Below are positions 35,937-45,550 of a stretch of 64,000 nt of DNA, piece after piece. Position numbers and translations under genes: made by a program. The first letter of the stretch is position 1; every line of letters begins with the position of its first letter. The stretch is from Kaistella jeonii. Lineage in GTDB: Bacteria > Bacteroidota > Bacteroidia > Flavobacteriales > Weeksellaceae. The notes under the pieces are model-generated. The model was given only the letters and a program-made list of their open reading frames with translations, was not told where the DNA came from and searched no databases. Location of the stretch: positions 124,001 through 188,000 of the forward strand of contig NZ_JSYL01000005.1 in NCBI RefSeq assembly GCF_000812865.1, in the 5' to 3' direction.

Positions 35937-36929
35937 ATGGAGAAGAAAAGTATTTTTAAAGGGGTTTTATACGTTGCGATGGGCGCAAGTATTTTTGGAA
36001 TGTTGGCGACTTTCGTAAAATTATCTTACGGAGATGGCTATACAACTTCAGAAGTTACAACAGCGCAATTTGTTTTAGGTTTGTTGGGATTATTAATTTT
36101 AAATCTAATTCAGACCAAAACTTCAAAGAAAAATCTGGGAAAACCTACTGTAAAAGAGATCAGAATTTTAATGCTTGCAGGAACTTCTTTAGGTTGCACG
36201 AGTTTATTCTACTATCTGTGTGTGCAATATATCAATGTTTCTATCGCGATCGTATTATTGATGCAGTCCGTTTGGTTTAGTGTTGTTGTTGAAAGTTTTA
36301 TTTCTAAAAAATTCCCCAATGCGAAGAAAGTCATTGCTACGATCATTGTTTTGGCCGGAACCTTTCTCGCTACAAATCTTATCAATTTAGATGTGAAATT
36401 AGATTGGCACGGCGTATTTTGGGGATTAATGGCGGCTGCTTCTTTTACGGCGACAATGTTTACTTCAAATACATTGGCGACGCATATTCCGGTGTTGAGA
36501 AAAAGTTTGATCATGCTTTCCGGCGGTGGTGTGATCGTTTTTATATTTCTCTTTTTTGCACAGATCGGTCCTTTGCATTTTGAGGTGTTGAAATCATTTT
36601 ATTTGAATTTCACCGATAATACGCAACATATTAAGCCGTTCGAATTTTCGATTTTTTATACGTACGGATTTATTCTGGCCTTGTTCGGAACCATCATTCC
36701 ACCAACTTTGTTCAACCTGGGTTTTCCGAAAACAGGTTTAGGATTAGGAAGTATTATTTCCTCATTAGAATTGCCGGTTTCAGTGACGATGGCTTTTATT
36801 TTATTGGGTGAGAAAGTAATTTTAATTCAGTGGGTAGGAATTGTTTTAATTCTTTTCGCCATTGTTTTAATGAATTTACCATCCAGAAAAAAGGAATTAA
36901 TCCCTGAACTTGTTAGAGTGAAGAAGTAA
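35937..36929 (+). CDS. DMT superfamily permease (EamA family)
   Basis: A 330-residue protein with ten predicted membrane helices in two EamA repeats (about 8-150 and 155-320). Recognisable pieces are AMGASIFGMLATFVKLSY in helix 1, SIAIVLLMQSVWFSVVVESFI in repeat 1, and SIISSLELPVSVTMAFILLGE in repeat 2, the usual ExP...ExxxP-type region before the last helices. The family exports amino acids, purines or other small metabolites, and the substrate cannot be read here. The C-terminus is short and basic. Convergent with the EEP gene, 14 bp apart, with no terminator visible between them. Confidence 0.85.
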   Translation: MEKKSIFKGVLYVAMGASIFGMLATFVKLSYGDGYTTSEVTTAQFVLGLLGLLILNLIQTKTSKKNLGKPTVKEIRILMLAGTSLGCTSLFYYLCVQYINVSIAIVLLMQSVWFSVVVESFISKKFPNAKKVIATIIVLAGTFLATNLINLDVKLDWHGVFWGLMAAASFTATMFTSNTLATHIPVLRKSLIMLSGGGVIVFIFLFFAQIGPLHFEVLKSFYLNFTDNTQHIKPFEFSIFYTYGFILALFGTIIPPTLFNLGFPKTGLGLGSIISSLELPVSVTMAFILLGEKVILIQWVGIVLILFAIVLMNLPSRKKELIPELVRVKK

Positions 36930-36943
36930 TTAAAGAAAGGTTT

Positions 36944-38026
36944 TTAATCTTCGGTAACAGCATCTCTTTCACCTTCTTCGTTTTTTCCTTCCTCGATCAT
37001 TTCATTAGCTTCGGCTTTTTCTTCAGAATCTGCTTTTTCGATTTTTTCTTTTTGCCGGTCGTTCAGATGATCGATAAAAAACTCGCAGAAAACAGGTAGA
37101 TGATCGGACCCAAATTTTTCTAAAGTTTTTAATTCTTTGATGAAAATATGTTCGCTGTGAAACATCAGATCAATAGGAAATCGTAGCAAACGGTACTTTG
37201 CGTGAAAAGTAGAAATAAAAGCTTTTCCCACGCGGGGATCGATTAAATGGCTGATTTTCCGGAATAGGACCGAAGATTTTGACCACGCAACATTATTAAA
37301 ATCGCCCACAACAATTACCGGTTTTTTGATCTCCTTGATCCGTTTTGCAACGCTCAGTAAGTCGCCATCTCTTTCTTTCGAGGTTTTTTCTTCGGTCGGA
37401 CTCGGTGGAGGTGGATGAATTCCAAAAAAAACAAATTCAAAACCATCTTCCGTCCGAAGATGCGCTTCAATACTCGGAATATCATCAGCAACAAAAAAAT
37501 GAGTTTTAGCGTTTTCTAATCTGATCTTCGAATAGAAATGCATTCCGTACGTGTTTTCCAGGGCAACTTTATGATGATGCGGGTATTCATTTTCTAAAAC
37601 CACAAGTGCTTTTTCCCAGTCTTTATTGCTTTCCATGGTGAGAAAAACATCAGGATCATTTTTTTTAATGAGGTCAACAAAACGGTGAAATTCGGTGTTG
37701 AATTGATAAATATTCGCTGAAATGATCTTTAAGGTGTTCGATGCACTTTGAGTAGAAGTTTCGATTCTTTTGACCGGATAATATCGCGTGTATTTAATAA
37801 GTGTAATGCTGTGATAGATGATGATCAACAGTAAAAGCGTTTGGGAATACCACCAGAAATTATTTTTGTAGAAAAGAAATCCTACTATAAAAGTAATGAT
37901 CGCGAAATGATTGATCTGAATTTTACCAAAATCTGCCACCCGGAAAATCCAGTAAGAACTTGGCACTTTGGGCAATACGGTTAAAATCAAAAGAAGTACA
38001 ACGAAGACAAGATAAATTTCCCACAT
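36944..38026 (-). CDS. Membrane-anchored endonuclease/exonuclease/phosphatase family protein
   Basis: A 360-residue protein. The N-terminus has three membrane helices (about 3-18, 40-54, 61-77). The EEP catalytic domain (about 98-320) shows KIISANIYQFN, FLTMESNKD (metal Glu), FFGIHPPPPSP, VVGDFNNVAWS (Asp and Asn) and the terminal FGSDHLPVF (Asp-His pair). A 45-residue strongly charged, Glu/Lys-rich tail follows. The family includes sphingomyelinase-like, nuclease and phosphatase members, so the substrate is open. Topology places the catalytic domain on one side of the inner membrane, possibly the periplasm. Confidence 0.82.
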   Translation of the reverse strand: MWEIYLVFVVLLLILTVLPKVPSSYWIFRVADFGKIQINHFAIITFIVGFLFYKNNFWWYSQTLLLLIIIYHSITLIKYTRYYPVKRIETSTQSASNTLKIISANIYQFNTEFHRFVDLIKKNDPDVFLTMESNKDWEKALVVLENEYPHHHKVALENTYGMHFYSKIRLENAKTHFFVADDIPSIEAHLRTEDGFEFVFFGIHPPPPSPTEEKTSKERDGDLLSVAKRIKEIKKPVIVVGDFNNVAWSKSSVLFRKISHLIDPRVGKAFISTFHAKYRLLRFPIDLMFHSEHIFIKELKTLEKFGSDHLPVFCEFFIDHLNDRQKEKIEKADSEEKAEANEMIEEGKNEEGERDAVTED

Positions 38027-38169
38027 ATTTTTTTAATGTCGTATAAATTTATACTTTTTAGTAATACCGACAAAGTGTAAAATAGAAAGTAAAAGGTTCT
38101 GTGGAAAATAAAATGACGGTGGTAAATAGCAAATTTTAATTTTTTAAAGATTTATTGAAACAAGCTGAT

Positions 38170-38177
38170 TATCTTTG
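38170..38177 (+). promoter_or_regulatory. -7 element of the L,D-transpeptidase gene
   Basis: TATCTTTG, 44 bases before the ATG at 38222, leaving a leader of about 40 nt. Confidence 0.5.
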
Positions 38178-38221
38178 CTCATGGTACTATTCTTGCAAAC
38201 GCTACACGAAATAATTTAAAC

Positions 38222-39196
38222 ATGTTCTCCATTAAGAAAAAATTTCCTTTTTTAAATCTCTTTTTTGCTTTAGTCACGGTTTCAGTTTTTATCCATTGTA
38301 AAAAAGATGATGTGGTAACAGAAAAAACTTTGCCTCAAAATAATTCGACTGCACAATCTGAAAAAGATTCCTTAAAGAAAGTTGAAGCTGAAAAACCTGC
38401 AATTAAATACACCGCTTTTATTTTTCCGAAAAAGAAGAAAGATTCTGCGATGGCAGCTTTTAATAAACAATTTTCGAAAGATGAACAGTATACGATTCTG
38501 GCTTTAAACCGTTTAGATCTAAAGAATAAATGGCGTGCCGATACGCTTGCTGTTCCCGATAAAATAGATTCTACGTTGATGGCTTATTCACCCTTTCCCA
38601 ATAATTTAGAGATATTAAAGGACGTTCATAAAATTGTTTTATTTTCTTATCCAATTCAGGCGTACGCGCTTTATGCGAATGGAAATTTGGTAAAATGGGG
38701 CCCAACAAGTATGGGTGCTAAAAAAGCACAGACCGAACGTGGATTAACATTTGCGAACTGGAAAAAAGAACTGTCAATTTCGTCTGTATCAAGCGAATGG
38801 AAACTGCCTTACAATTTTAATATCCATAATAGATTGGGAATCGGTTGGCATCAATATGATCTGCCGGGTTATCCTGCGTCGCATTCCTGCTTGAGATTAT
38901 TGATGAACGATGCAAAATTTCTTTACAACTGGACCGATCAATGGACTTTGAATAAAGGCGGCGCAACCGTTAAAGCCAACGGAACACCGGTCATCGTTTT
39001 TGGTGATTACAAATGGGGTGGAAAAAAGCCCTGGAAAAATTTAATTCAAGATGCAAAATCTAACGATATTTCCGTGAAAGAATTGAATGACCTGATCCAA
39101 CCAGATCTTGCTAAAATTCTTCAGGAACAGAAGAAAACTGATGAAGTTCATTCTCAACTGACGGTGAATACTACTGAACAAAAACCTGCAGCTTAA
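38222..39196 (+). CDS. L,D-transpeptidase (YkuD) family lipoprotein
   Basis: A 324-residue exported protein. The N-terminal signal ends in VFIHC (Cys26), a plausible lipobox, followed by a Ser/Lys/Glu-rich linker. The YkuD domain (about 135-265) has KIVLFSYPIQAYALYANG at the start and the catalytic motif with His210 (GIGWHQYDLPG), His221 and Cys223 (ASHSCLRLL). Such enzymes make 3-3 cross-links in peptidoglycan or attach proteins to it. The C-terminal 60 residues are a polar extension. The stop overlaps that of the convergent gene by four bases (TTAA at 39193-39196). Confidence 0.88.
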   Translation: MFSIKKKFPFLNLFFALVTVSVFIHCKKDDVVTEKTLPQNNSTAQSEKDSLKKVEAEKPAIKYTAFIFPKKKKDSAMAAFNKQFSKDEQYTILALNRLDLKNKWRADTLAVPDKIDSTLMAYSPFPNNLEILKDVHKIVLFSYPIQAYALYANGNLVKWGPTSMGAKKAQTERGLTFANWKKELSISSVSSEWKLPYNFNIHNRLGIGWHQYDLPGYPASHSCLRLLMNDAKFLYNWTDQWTLNKGGATVKANGTPVIVFGDYKWGGKKPWKNLIQDAKSNDISVKELNDLIQPDLAKILQEQKKTDEVHSQLTVNTTEQKPAA

Positions 39197-39720
39197 ACAT
39201 TTTCAAAACTTCGGATCGATTCTTCGGCAAATTCCCGCAATTTTTGCATTTCTTTTCGCGCTTTTATTTGTCCGAATCTTGCGGCAATATAAGTTGCGAT
39301 CAGTAAAAAAAGCATGATAAAAGAAGCCGAAGGTGCCCAGGGAAAATCGTTGCTTTTAATTTGTTTTTCTACATACCAAAGCGTGATAAAAACCATCCAC
39401 ACAATTGAAAGAATAAAATACAGGAACATAAAAAAAGTCCATACGGCGCTGGTTGGGCCAAAAACTCCACGAATTACGGTTTTATTTTCTTCTTCGTCAG
39501 TTTCTGTTCTTAATGCCAAACATGGTTTCCAGAATTGGTCATGATCGCTTTTCACACTGATGATCGCCGCTTCATTATTCACATTTCCGGTATATTCAGC
39601 GGAATGCTCGCTCAAAAATTTCTGCAGTAAAACCGTATAATTTTCCCGGCTTATTTCGGTAAAAATTTTGAATCTCGGTCGGGAACGAATGCTGTCTAAA
39701 ACGGTTTCTTCAATTTGCAT
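39193..39720 (-). CDS. Hypothetical membrane protein, two helices
   Basis: A 175-residue protein with a soluble N-terminal part (RPRFKIFTEISRENYTVLLQKFLSEH, then DHDQFWKPCLALRTE), two membrane helices (about 92-114 and 130-147) and a basic C-terminal helix (GQIKARKEMQKLREFAEESIRSFE). I do not recognise a family. Its start overlaps the end of the upstream aspartyl protease gene by 11 bp on the same strand, so the two are translationally close and co-transcribed. Function unknown. Confidence 0.65.
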   Translation of the reverse strand: MQIEETVLDSIRSRPRFKIFTEISRENYTVLLQKFLSEHSAEYTGNVNNEAAIISVKSDHDQFWKPCLALRTETDEEENKTVIRGVFGPTSAVWTFFMFLYFILSIVWMVFITLWYVEKQIKSNDFPWAPSASFIMLFLLIATYIAARFGQIKARKEMQKLREFAEESIRSFENV

Positions 39721-41044
39721 CTTGGTAAGGAATTGGGTCGATTAATTTTATTTCGAAAGTCATTTTTTGATTTTTTCGCTCTATTTCAAAGGTGATTCTT
39801 GTACCATCTTCATCTTTCAGCAGATTATTGATTTTCTGTAAAGTGTAATCACCCACTTTCTTTTTATTAATACTGATGATTTTATCATCTTTCCTTATTC
39901 CCGCCGTGTAACAAGGAGAATTGATGCGACAACCGGCGACTGAATACAGTGGTTTTAAAACAAAATTGTACTTAAAAGTATCTTTGGATTCGTAAGCAAG
40001 TACGCTGTTATCGTTTTTGCTGCGTTTTGCAGTTTCTATGGTGACCAGATCTTTTTCCCACGTCATTCCGTCATGTTGAATATCCAGACCGCTCTTGTTG
40101 AATAAAAAAGGATCATCGAAATTTTTATTTTTACGCAAATAAATTTTCTGGTTCGGATAGTCGAAGATCACTGAAAATCTACGCAAAATATCGCTTCCGA
40201 TGGAACCTTTTCTGCCGGGAACGATTCTTACATTTTGTATCGAATATTCATCAGGCATTGCAGTTAAAGGTTTTTCAAAAACAAAATCACCAATATAAAA
40301 GCGATGAATTCGGCTTCTTTTTCCAAAGATATCGCCATTAAATCCCTGTCCTAAATAATCTTCAATATTCGGTCGATTATAAACAAAATCATCGATCAGC
40401 TTCGGGAAAAGCCAGATTGCATCGCTATTACCAAGATCGAGGAGCATTTTTGAATCGATATTAGAATGAGTCATTTCTACACCCGCCATTAAATAAGGTT
40501 TATTTCCTTCAATAGAAATCGGAAATTCAGTATATCTCTTTTTGCTTTTCTGAAGAAGTTGATCATCGTTGAATACGGTTATTTTTTTGGAGACAAAATC
40601 AATTTGTACAGGGTGATCTTTAAAAAACTGATATCCGATAATGCCATTTACGGGAATCCCAACATGGGAAGAAAAGTTAATGCTTTCGTCTAAAATAATA
40701 AAAACGGTATGTTTTAAATCCTGAAAATCCTTTCCAATTTTGACCACATTATTATCTGATCGCAAACCTTCGATATTTTTACTTTCACCCAGACCCGAAA
40801 ATTTAATTTTTTCGATATCATTAAAGTTGATTTGTTTATCCTCTAAGCTAAAGAGAATCGTCTCATTGACGCCGGAATCAAGTAAAAAAGTAAGGTCAAC
40901 TCCATTTATATTCAGTGGTACAAAAATAAGATTGTTGATCAATTGAAAAGGGATCACTGTTTTCTTGTGATGCGTGATTTTGAATTCATTTTGACCCCAG
41001 GAAAAACTAAAAAAAAGAAGAAATATTATTTTTACAAATTTCAT
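39710..41044 (-). CDS. Exported aspartyl protease-like protein with PDZ domain
   Basis: A 444-residue protein with a signal peptide (MKFVKIIFLLFFSFSWGQ). Two retropepsin-like lobes follow: the first has FLLDSGVNET (Asp56), the second LLDLGNSDAIW (Asp203), each followed by a hydrophobic-hydrophobic-Gly segment (GIIGYQFF; GSIGSDIL). The second motif reads DLG instead of D[TS]G. A PDZ domain (about 360-435) includes SPCYTAGIRKDDKIISINKKKVGDY. Bacteroidetes have many such aspartyl-protease/PDZ proteins, with no clear substrate. I start at the ATG at 41044, which makes a clean signal; an in-frame ATG 33 bp upstream adds 11 unlikely residues. Operon with the next gene (11-bp overlap). Confidence 0.8.
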   Translation of the reverse strand: MKFVKIIFLLFFSFSWGQNEFKITHHKKTVIPFQLINNLIFVPLNINGVDLTFLLDSGVNETILFSLEDKQINFNDIEKIKFSGLGESKNIEGLRSDNNVVKIGKDFQDLKHTVFIILDESINFSSHVGIPVNGIIGYQFFKDHPVQIDFVSKKITVFNDDQLLQKSKKRYTEFPISIEGNKPYLMAGVEMTHSNIDSKMLLDLGNSDAIWLFPKLIDDFVYNRPNIEDYLGQGFNGDIFGKRSRIHRFYIGDFVFEKPLTAMPDEYSIQNVRIVPGRKGSIGSDILRRFSVIFDYPNQKIYLRKNKNFDDPFLFNKSGLDIQHDGMTWEKDLVTIETAKRSKNDNSVLAYESKDTFKYNFVLKPLYSVAGCRINSPCYTAGIRKDDKIISINKKKVGDYTLQKINNLLKDEDGTRITFEIERKNQKMTFEIKLIDPIPYQDAN

Positions 41045-41145
41045 GTATTGAAGATACAAACTTTTGAAACATCGCAACGCTAAAAAGTGATTGACATTTT
41101 GTATTAATCTTTTCGATTATAAAAGCTTTGAAATTTTAAATTACC

Positions 41146-41153
41146 TAAATTTG
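41146..41153 (+). promoter_or_regulatory. -7 element of ppc
   Basis: TAAATTTG followed by exactly four bases (TTAG) and the ppc ATG at 41158. A near-leaderless transcript is predicted. Confidence 0.55.
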
Positions 41154-41157
41154 TTAG

Positions 41158-43701
41158 ATGCGATACGAAGAAAAAATAGAAAAATTCCGCCAACTGGTGG
41201 AGAATAAATTCCAGATATATAATTCTCTTTTCATGAGTTTGCCTTATGATAAAATGAGCAATATCGGCATGTTGCTGCCTTTTTTGTATGAAGAAAGTAG
41301 AGTAGGTTACGAGAAAGGTAAAAATCCTGAAGAAATTATGGATGAGTTTTTCACCAAACATACGGAGCTGGAAACTGAGGAACAAAAAACGGAACTGCTC
41401 TTTAAGATCATACAATATATCGAGCGACAAGTTGTGTTGTTTGACAGTATTGAAGATGCGGCTTTCGCAGAATTGCATTCAGAAAGTGATGCCGGAACTT
41501 TGATGCAGCTTCATGAACGCGCTTCTCAGGAACATCAGCTGGAAGCGACGCGTCAAAAGATGAAAGATTTTGGGATTAAAGTCGTTTTCACGGCGCATCC
41601 GACGCAATTTTATCAGAATTCTGTACAAAGAATTCTTCACGATCTGCGGACTGCGATCATGAAATATTCGGTCACAGAAATCGATATGCTGTTGCAGCAG
41701 TTGGGCAAAACTCCTTTCGTCAACAAAGAAAAACCGACGCCATTAGATGAAGCGATGAGCATTATTTTTTATCTACGTTACGTGTATTACGATACGATCG
41801 GTGAACTGTACAAAAAAGTGAAAAATTCTTTTGGGACCGATTCTTTTGTGCCGAATCAGGATATGATCCAGCTCGGTTTCTGGCCGGGAGGAGATCGCGA
41901 CGGAAACCCCTTTGTCACCGCAGAAATTACCCTTAAAGTGGCGGAAGAACTTCGTCTTTCAATTCTGAAATCGTATTACGAACATTTGAAAGATTTACGA
42001 AGACGATTAAGTTTTAGAGGAGTTTCAGAGATTTTAGAAACGCTGAGTCATGAATTATATGATGCCATTTTTAAAGATGATCAAAGCATTACTTCCGACC
42101 AAATTTTAAAACACATCAACGCAGCAGAAAAAGTGATTACGGAACAGCATAACGGACTTTTTCTCAATCTTTTGCAGGATTTCAAAGATCGGATCAAAAT
42201 TTTTGGAACCCATTTCGCTACTTTAGATATTCGGCAGGACAGCCGCGTTCATCAGGAAGTCATCGATGATATTATGACTAAAAAATCCGGTTTAAACAGT
42301 GAAAGTATTTCAACTGAAGAAAAATTAAAATGGCTGCTCGAAACTGATATTATTCTCGATCCGGAAGATTTTGATGGCATTACCAAAGACACTTTAGAGA
42401 ACATTTATAACATAAAATACATTCAGAAAAGGAATGGTGAACAGGGAATGAGCCGCTATATTATTTCTAACTCTGATCATATTAAAGATGTTTTGAATGT
42501 TTTTGCGCTCTTCAAATTATGCGGTTATCAAGAAGAAGATATTAACATGGATATTGTTCCGCTTTTTGAAACAATGGAAGGTTTAGATGCCGGTGAAAAA
42601 GTAATGCGACAACTGTATGAACTTCCAGTTTATAGAAAGCATTTGGATAGACGCGGAAATGCGCAAACCATTATGCTCGGGTTTTCTGATGGTACTAAAG
42701 ATGGCGGTTATTTAAAAGCCAACTGGGAAATTTATGAAACCAAAGAACAGCTCACGAAAGTTTCAGAAGATCACGATATTAAAGTTATTTTCTTTGACGG
42801 AAGAGGCGGCCCTCCTGCACGAGGTGGCGGAAAAACACACGATTTCTATGCTTCACAGGGAAAAACGATTGCAAATAATAAAATTGAAATCACGATTCAA
42901 GGTCAAACGATAACAAGTGTTTTTGGAAATAAAGATCAGGCGAAATATAATTTTGAACAATTGTTGACTGCCGGAATTGAAAATGATGTTTTCAAAAATT
43001 CAAAAAAAGATTTAAGCAAAAAAGAGCGGCAACTCATTGAAGAATTGGCGGAAATAAGTTTTAAAAAATATTCTGATCTCAAAGCGCATCCGATGTTTGT
43101 GCCGTATCTTCAGGAAATGAGTACGCTCGAATATTACGGAAAAACCAATATCGGAAGTCGGCCTACGAAAAGAGGCGCCGGAAATGCGATTAAATTTGAA
43201 GATCTGCGCGCAATTCCTTTCGTTGGTTCCTGGAGTCAGCTGAAACAAAATGTTCCGGGCTTTTTCGGTTTTGGATTTGCGTTGAATACTTTGAAAAAAG
43301 AAGGTCGTTTCAATGAAGTGATCGATTTGTACAAAGGCTCAGATTTCTTTAAAACATTGGTGTTGAATTCGATGATGAGCATGAATAAATCCTATTTTCC
43401 ACTCACCTATTACATGAAAAACAATCCGAAGTTCGGCGAATTCTGGACGGTTATTTTTGAGGAATATAAACTTTCAAAATCGATGACTTTAGAATTGACC
43501 AGTTTTAAAATGTTGATGGAAGAAGAACCACTCTCAAGAAAATCGGTACAGATTCGGGAAAAAATTGTATTGCCCTTATTAAGTATTCAGCAATATGCTT
43601 TAATAAAAATTCAGAAAAAAGAAGGCAATAAAGAAGCGTATGAAAAATTGGTCATGCGTTCCCTTTTTGGAAATATTAATGCGAGTCGGAATTCAGCTTA
43701 A
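41158..43701 (+). CDS. ppc: Phosphoenolpyruvate carboxylase
   Basis: Carboxylates PEP to oxaloacetate, the anaplerotic feed of the TCA cycle. Motifs in order: VVFTAHPTQ with catalytic His147, FWPGGDRDGNPFVT, MLGFSDGTKDGGYL, the mobile-loop FFDGRGGPPARGGGKTH, GSRPTKRG and FVGSWSQLKQNVPGFFGFG. At 847 residues it is shorter than the E. coli enzyme (883), with the difference spread along the chain. The usual C-terminal RNTG is replaced by SRNSA. It is a single gene, divergent from the aspartyl protease and closed by a hairpin terminator. Confidence 0.95.
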   Translation: MRYEEKIEKFRQLVENKFQIYNSLFMSLPYDKMSNIGMLLPFLYEESRVGYEKGKNPEEIMDEFFTKHTELETEEQKTELLFKIIQYIERQVVLFDSIEDAAFAELHSESDAGTLMQLHERASQEHQLEATRQKMKDFGIKVVFTAHPTQFYQNSVQRILHDLRTAIMKYSVTEIDMLLQQLGKTPFVNKEKPTPLDEAMSIIFYLRYVYYDTIGELYKKVKNSFGTDSFVPNQDMIQLGFWPGGDRDGNPFVTAEITLKVAEELRLSILKSYYEHLKDLRRRLSFRGVSEILETLSHELYDAIFKDDQSITSDQILKHINAAEKVITEQHNGLFLNLLQDFKDRIKIFGTHFATLDIRQDSRVHQEVIDDIMTKKSGLNSESISTEEKLKWLLETDIILDPEDFDGITKDTLENIYNIKYIQKRNGEQGMSRYIISNSDHIKDVLNVFALFKLCGYQEEDINMDIVPLFETMEGLDAGEKVMRQLYELPVYRKHLDRRGNAQTIMLGFSDGTKDGGYLKANWEIYETKEQLTKVSEDHDIKVIFFDGRGGPPARGGGKTHDFYASQGKTIANNKIEITIQGQTITSVFGNKDQAKYNFEQLLTAGIENDVFKNSKKDLSKKERQLIEELAEISFKKYSDLKAHPMFVPYLQEMSTLEYYGKTNIGSRPTKRGAGNAIKFEDLRAIPFVGSWSQLKQNVPGFFGFGFALNTLKKEGRFNEVIDLYKGSDFFKTLVLNSMMSMNKSYFPLTYYMKNNPKFGEFWTVIFEEYKLSKSMTLELTSFKMLMEEEPLSRKSVQIREKIVLPLLSIQQYALIKIQKKEGNKEAYEKLVMRSLFGNINASRNSA

Positions 43702-43735
43702 AAATTTTTTTTGGAAATTTAAATTCTGTAATTAA

Positions 43736-43765
43736 AAAAAACGCTTCTAAAAAGAAGCGTTTTTG
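43736..43765. terminator. Bidirectional terminator after ppc
   Basis: AAAAACGCTTCT pairs with AGAAGCGTTTTT around AAAA. It has T-runs in both directions. The remaining 150 bp to the subtilase gene hold nothing I can name. Confidence 0.85.
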
Positions 43766-43915
43766 ATTTTTAAAGGATTGAATTATTTCGTTTAAATCAT
43801 TAAGTTAATGAAGATATGAAAAAGGATCAAGAAAAATCTAAAGATTTTATAAGCGTGATTCTTAAATTTTATTTCACATTTTTAAACTTCTTAATTTCTT
43901 TTTAATCTTTAAAGT

Positions 43916-45520
43916 TTATTGTTTAATAATTTTCTCGATGTATTCGTTTTTCTCGGTTTTTACTTTCACGAAATAAACGCCTTTTTCAAGACTTTCAATA
44001 TTATTTGTTTTCTCTTTTGTCAATGTTTTTATTTTTCTTCCTAAAACATCATACAATTCCACAGAGTTGATTTTTTCTGAAGTCGTAATGGTAAAATTCG
44101 ATTTTACAGGATTCGGGTAAATTGAAATTGAGGATTTTGTTGCGTTTTCATTTGTTGCTAACGTCACATTTAAAACTTTTCCAAAATTTAAAATTCCGTA
44201 ACCCATTGGATCAGTGTAGTTGGGGAAAAGAGAGGCATTCTGACGAAGCAAATTTCTTACTTCCGGTAATGATTTAGTGGGAATTGCCTGAAGCAAACAA
44301 GCGACTCCGCCTGCAGCAAGTGGCGTTGCAAAAGAAGTTCCACTGCCTGAAGTTACGCCATTATTGTAACCCATATAAGTAGAAGTTCCTCTTGCACTTG
44401 CATCAGGTTTTATAACGCCTACATAATTGGGTCCGAAAGAGGAAAAAGAAGAGCTCGCACCCGTTGAAGTTACTGCTCCTACCGTGAAAACTTTTTCGTT
44501 ATCAGACGGAGTTATAATGTAATGCCATGGTTTTTGGGCTTCATTTCCGGCAGCTGCCAAAACAAAAATTCCTTTTTCAGTCGCGATTTGAGCAGATCTT
44601 GCAATGAACGAGGTTGTTCCCGTCATGTCCGAATAAAGCAAGCTGTATCTTGGATCATCGAAATCATAGTATCCTAGTGAAGTTGAGATCACATCAACTC
44701 CTTTTCTGTCGGCTTCCTCCGCAGCTTCTGTCCAGTAAATTTGTTCTTCGGGAATTTCATTTACGGCATCTTCACTTGCATATAAATAAAAATCTGCATC
44801 CGGAGCGGTACCAACGAAACTGTTTGCAACATATCCTGCAATCGTTCCTAAACAGTAAGAACCGTGATTATTAAGCGTGGTATTATAGATGTCTGCACTT
44901 TTGTTTACGAAATTATAACCACCCTTGATCTGTCCGTTATTTCGGATTCGTGCATAAGCTGAACCTGTATTTACGGTCGGGAAACCAGTGTCTATTACGG
45001 CTATAGTCATTCCTGCTCCGGTAAAACCTGCGATATGAAGTGGTCGTAAATTCACCTGGTTAATTTGTGCTAAACCTTGTCCGTAATTAAAATCGGTTTT
45101 TCCAGCGTTGTTGTTGAAGTCTTCGAATTTGTTTACTTTTTTAATGTCATTTGTCCCACGATTTCTGTGCTTAATGAAGCTTTCTACAGAATCAACATAA
45201 TTTTGCGCTTTGATCTGAATAATTTGCTCGGCAGTTGCATTTACCGCAACACCATTCATCCATTTGGAATAATCGGTTACTGTGAAACCAAGATTTCTGA
45301 TATTCTGAATATAAGAAGGTTCGATGGGAGCATCCTGATCATTAAGCGCAATTCCCAGTCTGGTTCGCCGATCCAGAGATTTCTGGGTAAGTTCTGTTGT
45401 AGGATTTGCGTAAAAAGCAGCTTTGTTTGGTTTGTCTTTGAAAATCACAAAAACAAGTTCTGTTTGGGCACTTACAAAACTAAAAAGTACAAGAATGAAA
45501 ACGGATAAAATTTTCTTCAT
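43916..45520 (-). CDS. Subtilisin-like S8 protease with type IX sorting domain
   Basis: A secreted serine protease of 534 residues. It has a signal peptide (about 1-18, FSFVSAQ), a propeptide-like segment (about 20-130), and an S8 domain with Asp177 (IAVIDTGFP), His219 (NNHGSYC) and Ser396 (GTSFATP). It ends in a T9SS type A sorting domain (about 463-534: SISIYPNPVKSNFTI ... VELYDVLGRKIKTL ... KGVYFVKVKT). It is therefore predicted cargo of the PorU/PorV system encoded at 9-14 kb. I start at the ATG at 45520; an in-frame ATG eight codons upstream would spoil the signal peptide. Confidence 0.93.
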   Translation of the reverse strand: MKKILSVFILVLFSFVSAQTELVFVIFKDKPNKAAFYANPTTELTQKSLDRRTRLGIALNDQDAPIEPSYIQNIRNLGFTVTDYSKWMNGVAVNATAEQIIQIKAQNYVDSVESFIKHRNRGTNDIKKVNKFEDFNNNAGKTDFNYGQGLAQINQVNLRPLHIAGFTGAGMTIAVIDTGFPTVNTGSAYARIRNNGQIKGGYNFVNKSADIYNTTLNNHGSYCLGTIAGYVANSFVGTAPDADFYLYASEDAVNEIPEEQIYWTEAAEEADRKGVDVISTSLGYYDFDDPRYSLLYSDMTGTTSFIARSAQIATEKGIFVLAAAGNEAQKPWHYIITPSDNEKVFTVGAVTSTGASSSFSSFGPNYVGVIKPDASARGTSTYMGYNNGVTSGSGTSFATPLAAGGVACLLQAIPTKSLPEVRNLLRQNASLFPNYTDPMGYGILNFGKVLNVTLATNENATKSSISIYPNPVKSNFTITTSEKINSVELYDVLGRKIKTLTKEKTNNIESLEKGVYFVKVKTEKNEYIEKIIKQ

Positions 45521-45541
45521 TTTTAAATTATTAGATTGAAA

Positions 45542-45549
45542 CAAAAGTA
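45542..45549 (-). promoter_or_regulatory. -7 element of the subtilase gene
   Basis: TACTTTTG on the minus strand, 21 bases before the ATG at 45520. Confidence 0.5.
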
Positions 45550-45550
45550 A

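Noticed and set aside
38049-38062. Palindrome GTATAAATTTATAC upstream of the EEP gene as a regulator site
   Set aside because: It is fully A/T-rich and expected by chance in this composition; no second copy seen.
41104-41478. Antisense open frame opposite the start of ppc
   Set aside because: Fully inside the coding strand of a secure gene, with no protein motif.
45077-45508. Plus-strand open frame of 143 codons opposite the subtilase
   Set aside because: It mirrors the conserved catalytic gene, has no ribosome site and no recognisable fold.
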